Part shown: piece by piece, positions 22,474 to 29,311 of the stretch | How positions within the stretch are numbered: position 1 is the stretch's first letter | How the letters are laid out: every line of letters begins with the position of its first letter | Assembly (NCBI GenBank): GCA_031425695.1 | Contig: JANPJV010000249.1 | Span: forward strand, 1-31,099 | DNA from: JANPJV01 sp031425695 | GTDB taxonomy: Bacteria; Pseudomonadota; Gammaproteobacteria; Xanthomonadales; SZUA-5 | DNA length: 31,099 bases | Reading direction: 5' to 3' | The notes under the pieces: generated by a model | What the model was told of the DNA's origin: nothing | What the model saw: only the letters and a program-made list of their open reading frames with translations | The model's database searches: none | Program-made: the position numbers and the translations under genes

Positions 22474-23142
22474 TCATTGAGCGGGCAAAGCTCCGCACAG
22501 CGCATCGCGCGCTGCCTCATCCGCAGCGCCAGCCGCAGCAGCCGCACGCTCGCCGAGCCACGTGCGGCTGGTCTCCTTTCCAGTGAGCGCGAGGTCCATG
22601 CAGTGCAGCTGCGTACCGCTGCCGAGGAAGCGCATCGCATCCACACGTTTGGCCAGCCGCTTGTCGAGCGGCGCCAGGTGCAGTGTCCACGTCGCTTCGG
22701 TGCCGTCCATGCGCAGTTTGTAGTACTTCTCGAGCAGGGCGAGATCGCCGCCCAGAACGGCCTCGATGCTCGCCGTCAACGCGCGCAGCTCCGGCGCGCG
22801 GCGCAGCGAAAACTTGCGTGCTCGCTCGCCAGCTCGTTCGACGACCACCTGCTCGCCGGCAATGCGGGTCTGCTCGACGTAGGGCTGGTCGATGCGCTTG
22901 ACCAGGGTGCCCGCAACTGGGCGTTCGAGCTCACCCGAGAACAGCAATGGCCGCGCCAGCAGTGGCGACTGGCGGCGTTCGAAGAAAGTCGTTTTGGTCG
23001 GTGCCGGACGCTTCAGTGCGGCCAGCAGTGCGCTTGGCTCAGGCGGCGGTGCCGCCACGGCCGGACTGCACATCGCCACCAGCAGGAGTAACGCCGGCAG
23101 CAGCCCCGGCAGCCAGCGGCAGGGTTGCAGGTGTGGTCGCAT
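22474..23142 (-). CDS. LolA-like outer-membrane lipid carrier protein
   Basis: A periplasmic protein of 222 residues. The N-terminus is a classic signal peptide: MRPHLQPCRWLPG, a hydrophobic LLPALLLLVAMC core and cleavage near AVAA-PPP. The mature part resembles LolA-type carriers found in aryl polyene clusters (ApeL): SGELERPVAGTLVKRIDQPYVEQTRIAGEQVVVER as the beta half-barrel, then ASIEAVLGGDLALLEKYYKLRMDG and a final LxLAPLDKRLAKRVDAM. It probably ferries the lipid-linked pigment across the periplasm for the MMPL exporter. The ATG at 23142 is supported by GGAAC six bases upstream and by the signal peptide, although it lies 104 bases inside the 3' end of the upstream acyltransferase gene in another frame. 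Confidence 0.86.
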   Translation of the reverse strand: MRPHLQPCRWLPGLLPALLLLVAMCSPAVAAPPPEPSALLAALKRPAPTKTTFFERRQSPLLARPLLFSGELERPVAGTLVKRIDQPYVEQTRIAGEQVVVERAGERARKFSLRRAPELRALTASIEAVLGGDLALLEKYYKLRMDGTEATWTLHLAPLDKRLAKRVDAMRFLGSGTQLHCMDLALTGKETSRTWLGERAAAAAGAADEAARDALCGALPAQ

Positions 23143-24037
23143 CGCTGTTCCAGAAATCATAAAAATTGAACCAGTTATAGGGCGCCATACGTACGTAGTG
23201 CTCGAGCCTGAGCGCGTAGCGGGCCTGCAGTTCGGCCAGCATGGCCCGGCGCCGGCTGCGCGGCATCTCCGGCGGGATGTCGAAAAGCTCGAAGTGCAGA
23301 TCGTAGCGGTTGCCGCCTCGATACAAGCCAAACGCCAGCGCCACCGGCACCTTGAGCGCTGCCGCGATCAACCACGGTGCGCTGGGGAAGTCCGCGGGCT
23401 CGCCGAGGAATGGGACGGCGATGCGCGGCTCGGCGCCCTTGGCGCGATCGACCAGAAGTCCGACCAACTGGTTGGCCTGGGTCGCTTCTGCGATAGCCAG
23501 CGTGATCCCGGTGCCGCCCTGGCTGGCATCGATCACATTGCGCGCAATCTCCGGACTCAACGCTTCGAACATCTGCGTCAGCACCGCGTTCTGCATGCGG
23601 TCCATGACCACGCGCAAGGTGAGGTCCGGCCGCTTCAGGGACATCACCCGCATCGATTCGAAACTGCCGAGATGCGAGCCGAACAGCAGTACGCCGCGGC
23701 CGTCGTCCATCAGCGCGTGCACGGCCTCGATACCGGTGACGCGGATGTCGAAACGGCCTAATTCACCGGACAGGAGGAACACACGGTCAAGGATCGTCGA
23801 GGCAAAGCAATGAATGTGGCGCGCGCACTCCAGCAACGTCGCTGGCCGCGCGAACACGCGCGTGAGGAAGGCCTTCGATGAGCGCCGCTCCGGCCCGCGT
23901 ACGATCAAGAAATACAGGGTGATCGGATAGAGCAGCAGGCGGGCGATGCCACGTCCGCCGTAGCGCGCGACGTTGCGGATCAGCGCAATCATCAGGCGGC
24001 TGCCGCCTTCCGGGCGCTGTTCCCAGTTGCGCGTCAT
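23039..24037 (-). CDS. LpxL/HtrB-like lysophospholipid acyltransferase
   Basis: An inner-membrane acyltransferase of 332 residues, like the LPLAT (ApeD-type) members of aryl polyene clusters. It has an N-terminal hydrophobic segment (RLLLYPITLYFLIVRG), the HX4E catalytic motif in FGSHLGSFESMRV, then LTLRVVMDRMQN, the VGLLVDRAKGAEPRIAVPFLG segment and the PAxFPSAPWLIAAALKVPVALAFG region typical of LpxL relatives, ending in YNWFNFYDFW. It may transfer the pigment acyl chain to a lipid or glycerol acceptor, which is inferred from the family and cluster. The C-terminal 30 or so residues (Ala/Gly-rich) are encoded over the next gene's signal peptide in a different frame and look like a frame-overlap tail. 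Its start shares ATGA with the dehydratase. Confidence 0.9.
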   Translation of the reverse strand: MTRNWEQRPEGGSRLMIALIRNVARYGGRGIARLLLYPITLYFLIVRGPERRSSKAFLTRVFARPATLLECARHIHCFASTILDRVFLLSGELGRFDIRVTGIEAVHALMDDGRGVLLFGSHLGSFESMRVMSLKRPDLTLRVVMDRMQNAVLTQMFEALSPEIARNVIDASQGGTGITLAIAEATQANQLVGLLVDRAKGAEPRIAVPFLGEPADFPSAPWLIAAALKVPVALAFGLYRGGNRYDLHFELFDIPPEMPRSRRRAMLAELQARYALRLEHYVRMAPYNWFNFYDFWNSDATTPATLPLAAGAAAGVTPAGGDVQSGRGGTAA

Positions 24038-24327
24038 GGCGCGGCGTAGGTGAGGTCGCCGCTCGCCAGCAGCGTGGCGTCGCGCAGCACCCGGAAGCGC
24101 GCGCGGTGCGCCGTCTCATCGACGTCGAGCTCGATGCGCGCGTCCTCGCCCGGCAGCAATGGGGCAACAAATTTGATTTGCGCAATGCGCGTGAGCCGCG
24201 CCGGCAGGTGGCCCGCAACTTCATCCAGCAGCACCACGCCCGGTACCACCGGGCGGCCTGGAAAATGGCCAGGCAGGCTCGGATGGTCTTTGGCGATGCA
24301 CAACGGGAAGCAAGTGTGGTGTTTCAT
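24034..24327 (-). CDS. FabZ/FabA-like 3-hydroxyacyl-ACP dehydratase (ApeI-type)
   Basis: A small hotdog dehydratase of 97 residues from the ATG at 24327. It has the hallmark HFPGRPVVPGVVLLDEV: His21 aligns with the catalytic His of FabZ/FabA, and Asp35 with FabZ Glu68 or FabA Asp84. It removes water from each 3-hydroxyacyl-ACP to create the polyene double bonds, matching ApeI of E. coli. An in-frame TTG at 24342 would add five residues, but the ATG is preferred. Oddly the ATG and first four codons form part of the outer arm of structured element 2, so the start may be hidden in a stem in the mRNA. No strong Shine-Dalgarno sequence is visible. Confidence 0.9.
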   Translation of the reverse strand: MKHHTCFPLCIAKDHPSLPGHFPGRPVVPGVVLLDEVAGHLPARLTRIAQIKFVAPLLPGEDARIELDVDETAHRARFRVLRDATLLASGDLTYAAP

Positions 24328-24542
24328 GATTAAGTTGAACAATATTTCCGATGGATTTTGTCGTCAGGCAAGGCGCGAGGAGAAGACATAGCTCTTCTAT
24401 GGCGCCAGGGAGATCGATCCGCTGCCGCGGCATGCCGCGCGATCGATCGAGCCCGCGACAGCTGTGCTGGCGCGGCAAAGGCAACGCAGCATGGCGGCAA
24501 AAGACGCGGAAATAGTTCAAGGAAATCATGAAACACCACACT
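24313..24542 (-). other. Long imperfect palindrome over the dehydratase start, structured element 2
   Basis: The outer arms AGTGTGGTGTTTCATGATT (24313-24331) and AATCATGAAACACCACACT (24524-24542) are perfectly complementary over 19 bases, and pairing continues imperfectly through CGGAAATA. Inside, in transcribed order: CATGCTGCGTTGC opposite GCGCCTTGCC, an ACAGCTGT hairpin, hairpin A (GATCGATC stems around CGCGGCATGCCGCG) and hairpin B (CATAG-AAGAG-CTATG). The motifs match structured element 1, but the stems differ. It spans from the end of the COG4648 gene to codon 5 of the dehydratase. Confidence 0.75.
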
Positions 24543-24544
24543 CT

Positions 24545-25210
24545 TCATCGCTGGCGCCAGAAATCTGGTCCCAGGCGCCCCACGCGGCCCAGAAATTCAG
24601 CGAAGGTGTAGGGCAGCGGGAAGCGCGTCCGGCGCCAGGCAAATTCGCCCACGAAGAAGCCCACGATCACCCCGTAGTTCAGGAAGTTGGCGAAGAGCGA
24701 CCAACGCTCCAATGGCACTGAAACAAACGGTTCGATCCCGACGGCGTGCAGGAATCCGTCGGGTACCGCGAGGACCGCGAGCATGATGTTGATCGCAGCG
24801 AGCGCGCCCAGCAGCAGCGCCCACAGCAGGGTCACGCGACGCGTGTAGTCGAACACACCGGGAATCTCGAGCGCGTCCGGATTCATGGCCACTGCGATGC
24901 GCCGGATCAGCGGCGTGCGCCCCGGCGCCAGGGTGGACGCGAACTGCCAGCCGATGGCCAGTGTAATCAGGATGGGCGGGAACAGCATCAGCGTGCGCGC
25001 CTTGCCCGCGAAAGCGAGCAGAGCCAGCCCACCCGCAGCCAGCGCCAGCACTCCGGCGAAGGCCACCGGACGCACGCGCAGCGGCCACGCGACGGCCAGC
25101 ACCAGCGCGGCGACCGATGCCAGCGCCAGGGCTTGCGAGCCGGTCAGCGACGCCGCATGGGCGAGCAGGGGAAAGGTCAGTGCCAGCAGCGCGACCGGCC
25201 AGGCTTTCAC
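24545..25210 (-). CDS. COG4648 polytopic membrane protein (ApeG-type)
   Basis: An inner-membrane protein of 221 residues belonging to the uncharacterised COG4648 family that marks aryl polyene clusters (ApeG in E. coli). It shows about six to seven hydrophobic segments, the first resembling a signal anchor (WPVALLALTFPLLAHAAS), and the conserved soluble stretch TPLIRRIAVAMNPDALEIPGVFDYTRRVTLLWALL, with RWSLFANFLNYGVIVGFFVGEFAWRRTRFP toward the C-terminus. The biochemical role is unknown; a link between the soluble polyene synthase and the membrane is one possibility. It begins with GTG at 25210 overlapping the ACP stop (GTGA). Confidence 0.88.
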   Translation of the reverse strand: MKAWPVALLALTFPLLAHAASLTGSQALALASVAALVLAVAWPLRVRPVAFAGVLALAAGGLALLAFAGKARTLMLFPPILITLAIGWQFASTLAPGRTPLIRRIAVAMNPDALEIPGVFDYTRRVTLLWALLLGALAAINIMLAVLAVPDGFLHAVGIEPFVSVPLERWSLFANFLNYGVIVGFFVGEFAWRRTRFPLPYTFAEFLGRVGRLGPDFWRQR

Positions 25211-25476
25211 ACCGTGCGGTGTTGCGTCACGTGCGCGGTCAAGGCGCGCAGCGAGCCGAAGATGCGGCGGTTGTCTTCGTTGTCGGAGCGCAGCTGGAAG
25301 CCGTAGCGCTTGGAGATCGCCAGCGCCAGTTCCAGCGCGTCGATGGAGTCGAGGCCAAGGCCTTCACCGAACAGCGGCTGCTCCGGGTCGATCGATTCAG
25401 GGGTGATGTCTTCGAGGTTGAGCGATTCGACCAGCAGGCCGGCGAGCTCGAGTTCTTCAGGGCTTTGGTTCGACAT
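25207..25476 (-). CDS. Acyl carrier protein of the polyene synthase
   Basis: An ACP of 89 residues, the carrier of the aryl starter and growing polyene (XanC in Xanthomonas, ApeE/ApeF in E. coli). The phosphopantetheine site is Ser44 in GLGLDSIDALELAL, in the standard DSL/DSI context, with a preceding acidic helix (LELAGLLVESLNLEDI). Only one ACP is visible in this cluster, as in xanthomonadin loci, whereas E. coli-type aryl polyene clusters have two. It is the first gene of the minus-strand operon. The ATG at 25476 follows GGAAAAC-type sequence only weakly; the longer frame to 25764 overlaps the divergent gene and is not supported. Confidence 0.92.
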   Translation of the reverse strand: MSNQSPEELELAGLLVESLNLEDITPESIDPEQPLFGEGLGLDSIDALELALAISKRYGFQLRSDNEDNRRIFGSLRALTAHVTQHRTV

Positions 25477-25509
25477 GGAAAACTTGCGGGGAATGAACGC
25501 GGCGAGGTT

Positions 25510-25515
25510 AGCATA
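25510..25515 (-). promoter_or_regulatory. Possible -10 box in the ACP/flavoprotein divergent gap
   Basis: The 64-base gap between the two divergent starts contains GGTATGCTAACC on the minus strand; TATGCT is about 34 bases before the ACP ATG. On the plus strand the same spot reads TTAGCATACC, which could serve the flavoprotein. No clear -35 is seen for either. Confidence 0.4.
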
Positions 25516-25540
25516 CCGCCCTTCGATTCGACTCCACGCA

Positions 25541-26839
25541 ATGACCGTTTCACCCTTGAGCGACTGCGACGTACTGGTAATTGGCGGCGGTCCGGCCGGC
25601 AGCACGGCGGCCACGCTGCTGGCGCGGCAGGGCTGGTCAGTGCAACTGCTGGAGAAGGCACGGCATCCGCGGTTCCACATTGGCGAGTCATTGCTGCCGA
25701 TGAACCTGCCCGTGCTCGAGCGCCTCGGCGTCCTGGCTGATGTCGAGCGCATCGGCGTGCGCAAGCTGGCGGCCGACTTCGCTTCTGGCGGCGACCACTA
25801 CGGCAGTTTCCCGTTTTCGCGCGCCCTCGATGCGAAGCGCACCCATGCCTTCCAGGTGCGGCGCTCGGAATTCGACGAGCTCCTGTTTCGCAACGCCGCC
25901 GCCAACGGTGCGGTCGCGGTCGAAGAGACCGAAGTGACTGGAATCGAGCGCCACGCGGACGGTCACCATTCCGTGCGCGTACGCCATGCCGGCGCAGAAC
26001 GCACGCTGCAGGCCCGCTACGTGGTGGACGCCAGCGGCCGCGATACCCTGCTCGGCAAGCAATATGGCTTGAAGCAAGCCAATCCGCGGCATCGCTCTGC
26101 GGCGATGTTCGCGCACTTTTCCGGGGTGCAGCGCCGCCCCGGCGAAGATGCCGGCAACATCACCATCTACCGCCTCCCGCGTGGCTGGATGTGGATGATC
26201 CCGTTGCAGGGGGACATCATGAGCATCGGTGCCGTCTGCGATCCCGAACACTTCAAGACGCGCCGCGGCGCGCTCGACGAATTCCTGCTGCAGACGCTGC
26301 ACGCGCACGCACAGGCGGAGCAGCGCATGCGTGGCGCAACCCGCGTTTCCGACGTCGAAGCCACCGGTAATTATTCCTACGCCTGCCGCGCTGCGGCCGG
26401 GCCCGGCTGGGTGCTGACCGGGGATGCCTATGCCTTCGTCGACCCGATCTTTTCTTCCGGGGTGTTCCTGGCCATGCACGGGGCAGAGCGCGCCGTTGCG
26501 ATGGTCGATGGGGCGCTGCGCGAGCCCAGGCGCGAGGCCGCGCTGCAGCGCGCCTACCGGCGCCACCTGGACTGGGGCATCGCCCAGTTCTCCTGGTTCA
26601 TCGAGCGCTTCACCGGCCCGGCGATGGTCACGCTGTTCCGCAACCCGCGGAATATTCTCGGGGTGGAGCAGGCCGTGATATCGATGCTCGCGGGTGACGT
26701 CTTCGATAACCCGCGCGTACTTGTGCGGCTCCGGTTGTTCAGGATCATCCACGCGGCTACTTCACTCGCCCACTGGCTGCGTGGGCGCTGGCGCCGTCCG
26801 TTTAGCAAGCCCGGCGTGCCGAACGAGGCCATGGGTTGA
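25541..26839 (+). CDS. Second halogenase-superfamily FAD oxidoreductase
   Basis: FAD protein of 432 residues, related to geranylgeranyl-reductase-like and halogenase flavoproteins (COG0644). It shows VIGGGPAGSTAA (residues 13-24), FHIGESLLP (45-53), Lys75 in GVRKLAADFASGG at the catalytic-lysine position of halogenases, WMWMIP (216-221, pattern WxWxIP) and FVDPIFSSG (299-307). The C-terminal 100 residues are basic. Like the protein at 16708 it fits the flavin-dependent halogenase signature, so the cluster has two candidates for brominating, hydroxylating or desaturating the chromophore. The ATG at 25541 is in the divergent gap after AACGCAATG; the upstream open frame overlaps the ACP gene and is rejected. 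TTGA overlap joins it to the chorismatase. Confidence 0.86.
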   Translation: MTVSPLSDCDVLVIGGGPAGSTAATLLARQGWSVQLLEKARHPRFHIGESLLPMNLPVLERLGVLADVERIGVRKLAADFASGGDHYGSFPFSRALDAKRTHAFQVRRSEFDELLFRNAAANGAVAVEETEVTGIERHADGHHSVRVRHAGAERTLQARYVVDASGRDTLLGKQYGLKQANPRHRSAAMFAHFSGVQRRPGEDAGNITIYRLPRGWMWMIPLQGDIMSIGAVCDPEHFKTRRGALDEFLLQTLHAHAQAEQRMRGATRVSDVEATGNYSYACRAAAGPGWVLTGDAYAFVDPIFSSGVFLAMHGAERAVAMVDGALREPRREAALQRAYRRHLDWGIAQFSWFIERFTGPAMVTLFRNPRNILGVEQAVISMLAGDVFDNPRVLVRLRLFRIIHAATSLAHWLRGRWRRPFSKPGVPNEAMG

Positions 26840-27831
26840 TCGCGCACGCCGCTGCGGCTCAGGCCGCTGACCTCACGCCGGCCTACGTGCACGCGGCCGA
26901 TCCGCGCGCGCTGCTCGGGCGCGGCGTACTGGCCGTGTTCGGCTTCGGCGATGCCGCCCCGCGCACGCTCGACGATCCGCGCTATGTGCACATCGGCCTG
27001 CAGCCAGCCGCGGGGCCGGCCCCGTTCGAAGTCTGGCGCACGCCGCGGGCCGTGACTCCCTGGCAGTCAGGCGAGCTGCGTGGCGCGCATGACGGCAAGC
27101 TCGCATTCGGCTGCATCGAGATCGCCGAACTGCACGCGGGCATCATCGGAGCGGCGGAGTTTGCGTACCGCGAGCTCGTCGCGCATCTGCAGGGGAGCGC
27201 GTATCCGCACCTGTTGCGCGCGTGGAATTATCTCGACGCCATCACCGAAGGCGCCGGCGATGAAGAGCGCTATCGGCAATTCTGCATCGGGCGCGCCGCC
27301 GGCCTGGTCGGGTACGGCGGCCAGTTCCCCGCCGGCACCGCCATCGGTAGACGCGACGGCCGCCGCATCTTGCAGGTGTTCTGGCTGGCAGCGCGCAGCC
27401 CCGGTGCCGCCATCGAGAATCCGCGCCAGTTGGCGGCCTATCGCTATCCGCGCCAGTACGGCCCGCAGCCGCCCAGTTTTGCGCGTGCCATGCTCGCACC
27501 ATCGGCGCTGCGCCTGCCGCTGCTGCTCTCGGGCACCGCCGCCGTGGTCGGCCACGCCTCTCAGCATGGCGACGACCTGCCCACGCAGCTGCAGGAAACC
27601 TTTCGAAATTTCGACGCCCTGATTCTCGAGGCGCAAGCGCAAGTTCCCAGCCTGCCTTGCAATTTTGGCGGCGGGACACTGCTCAAGGCTTATGTACGCG
27701 ACCGCGATGCCATGCCAGAGGTGACGGCGCGCCTGGACGCATTGCTGGCCCCGGACGTGGCGAGACTGGTACTGCATGCCGAGATCTGCCGCCGGGAGCT
27801 GCTGGTGGAAATCGACGGGTTTCATTCGTAG
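26836..27831 (+). CDS. xanB2: Chorismatase / XanB2-type hydroxybenzoate synthase
   Basis: Cleaves chorismate to 3-hydroxybenzoate and/or 4-hydroxybenzoate plus pyruvate; XanB2 of Xanthomonas makes both and feeds xanthomonadin and ubiquinone synthesis. The protein is 331 residues, typical of the FkbO/Hyg5/XanB2 family with two RidA-like subdomains. Family landmarks include LHAGIIGAAEFAYREL, LRAWNYLDAITEGAGDEERYRQFCIGRA, GYGGQFPAGTAIG, PRQYGPQPPSFARAML, CNFGGGTLLKAYVRDR, and the C-terminal VLHAEICRRELLVEIDGFH. The start is a TTG at 26836 overlapping the flavoprotein TGA. Supplies the starter for the ligase at 11638. Its TAG stop lies in the next repeat. Confidence 0.92.
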   Translation: MIAHAAAAQAADLTPAYVHAADPRALLGRGVLAVFGFGDAAPRTLDDPRYVHIGLQPAAGPAPFEVWRTPRAVTPWQSGELRGAHDGKLAFGCIEIAELHAGIIGAAEFAYRELVAHLQGSAYPHLLRAWNYLDAITEGAGDEERYRQFCIGRAAGLVGYGGQFPAGTAIGRRDGRRILQVFWLAARSPGAAIENPRQLAAYRYPRQYGPQPPSFARAMLAPSALRLPLLLSGTAAVVGHASQHGDDLPTQLQETFRNFDALILEAQAQVPSLPCNFGGGTLLKAYVRDRDAMPEVTARLDALLAPDVARLVLHAEICRRELLVEIDGFHS

Positions 27832-27907
27832 CCCGGGTAAGCCGGAGGCGCACCCGGGAAGAATCTCGCAGCACCATTCCCGGGTGCGCTGCGCTTACCC
27901 GGGCTAC
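27828..27907. repeat. GTAGCCCGGGTAAG-type inverted repeat
   Basis: The arms GTAGCCCGGGTAAG and CTTACCCGGGCTAC pair perfectly over 14 bases, with a second inner pair (GCGCACCCGGGAA with TTCCCGGGTGCGC). Repeats of this general form are widespread in proteobacterial genomes. The left arm contains the xanB2 TAG stop codon. It lies between the chorismatase and pepQ and may mark the cluster boundary. Confidence 0.88.
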
Positions 27908-27985
27908 AGAGGCGTCAACGATCACACTCCAAATGACACCCGGCCTTTTGCTACATTCACGCTACGCCTGCTGATGCGATTACCC

Positions 27986-29311
27986 ATGACCCTCGACGCC
28001 CTCTACCCTGACCACGTCCGCGAACAGATGCGGCGCGCGGACGTCGCGCTCGAGCGCGGTGGCTTTGATCACCTGGTGATTCCGAGTGGCGAGGAGCACA
28101 TGGCCTTCCTCGACGACCAGGGCTACCCCTTCCGCGCCAATCCGCACTTCCTGGCATGGGTGCCGCTCACCCACCATGCGGGCAGCTTCATCGTCTACAC
28201 GCCGGGCCAAAAGCCGCGCCTGGTGTATTTCCAGCCGCGCGACTACTGGCATGCGCCGCCGGCTGCACCGTCGGGCTTCTGGGTGAATGAGTTCGACGTG
28301 CGCGTGGTTCATGATCCGGCCGACGTACCGGCGCACCTGCCGATTGGTGCACGCTGCGCGGTACTTGGCGAAGCGAATGCGGCGGTCGAAGGCCTGGTAC
28401 CGAACAATCCGCCAGCCGTGATCAACTATCTGCACTACCAGCGCGCGCGCAAGACGCCGTACGAACTCGCACAGATGCGCCGCGCCAGCTTCTGGGGTGC
28501 CAAAGGCCATCTCGCTGCGGCGGCGGCTTTCCAGGATGGCTGCTCCGAGCACGAAATCCACCTGCGTTACTGCGCTGCTGTCGAACAGACCGAAGCGCAA
28601 CTGCCCTACGGCAACATCATCGCGCTCAACGAACACGGCGCGGTGCTGCATTACCACCACACGCCGGGCCCGGCCCCTGGCCATTCCCGCAGCTTCCTGA
28701 TCGACGCGGGCGCGCGCGAGGCCGGCTATGCGAGCGATATCACGCGCACGCACGCCCGCAACGATGGCCTGTTCGCCGAGCTCATCGGACGTGTCGACGT
28801 CATGCAGCAGGGCCTCGTCAGCGAGATGCGCGCGGGGCGCGACTACCGCGACCTGCATGTCGAATGTCATCGGCGCATTGCCGGCATCTTGAACGACACG
28901 CGCATCGTGCGCATGGCGCCTGAAGAACAAGTCGAGCGCGGTGTGACCCAGGTGTTCTTCCCGCATGGGCTTGGACACTTCCTCGGCATCCAGGTGCACG
29001 ATGTCGGCGGCTTCCAGAAGGACGATACGGGAGGCAGCATCCCGCGTCCGCCCGGTCATCCGTATCTGCGGCTCACGCGAACGCTCGAGCCCGGGCATGT
29101 GCTGACGGTCGAGCCTGGGCTGTATTTCATCCCGATGCTGCTCGAAAAGCTGAAGGCAACCCCGGAGGCCGCCGCCGTCGACTGGCGCCTGATTGAGATC
29201 CTCTTGCCATTTGGCGGCATCCGTATCGAGGACGACGTGCACGTCACTACGGGCGAGCCGGAGAACCTCACCCGCGACGCCTTTGCCGCGCTGGCGGCGT
29301 TGGCCGAGTGA
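27986..29311 (+). CDS. pepQ: Xaa-Pro dipeptidase
   Basis: Cytoplasmic metallopeptidase that hydrolyses dipeptides with C-terminal proline and also some organophosphate triesters in this family. The protein is 441 residues (E. coli PepQ 443). The C-terminal pita-bread fold has all five metal ligands: Asp in FLIDAGAREAG and ASDITRT, His in FFPHGLGHFLGIQVHDVGG, Glu in LTVEPGLYFIP and Glu in GGIRIEDDVHV. The N-terminal creatinase-like domain contains the LVIPSGEEHMAFLDDQGYPF segment. The ATG at 27986 (MTLDALY) is taken; one at 27974 adds four residues. TTTTGCTACATT about 25 bases before suggests a possible -10. The GTG of the next gene overlaps its TGA. Confidence 0.94.
   Translation: MTLDALYPDHVREQMRRADVALERGGFDHLVIPSGEEHMAFLDDQGYPFRANPHFLAWVPLTHHAGSFIVYTPGQKPRLVYFQPRDYWHAPPAAPSGFWVNEFDVRVVHDPADVPAHLPIGARCAVLGEANAAVEGLVPNNPPAVINYLHYQRARKTPYELAQMRRASFWGAKGHLAAAAAFQDGCSEHEIHLRYCAAVEQTEAQLPYGNIIALNEHGAVLHYHHTPGPAPGHSRSFLIDAGAREAGYASDITRTHARNDGLFAELIGRVDVMQQGLVSEMRAGRDYRDLHVECHRRIAGILNDTRIVRMAPEEQVERGVTQVFFPHGLGHFLGIQVHDVGGFQKDDTGGSIPRPPGHPYLRLTRTLEPGHVLTVEPGLYFIPMLLEKLKATPEAAAVDWRLIEILLPFGGIRIEDDVHVTTGEPENLTRDAFAALAALAE

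Noticed and set aside
20370..22586. 738-codon open frame on the plus strand across the exporter
   Set aside because: It is antisense to the MMPL exporter, whose helices and motifs are convincing. Long antisense frames are expected in GC-rich DNA, and its translation is Arg/Gln/His-rich with no recognisable domain.
24328..24342. Five-residue N-terminal extension (MFNLI) of the dehydratase
   Set aside because: Its start would be a TTG without a ribosome-binding site; the ATG at 24327 fits the family better.
19256..24542. Structured elements as omega-RNA of IscB/TnpB-type systems
   Set aside because: No IscB, TnpB or other RNA-guided nuclease gene is in the window, and the elements lie in operon gaps rather than next to a transposon end.
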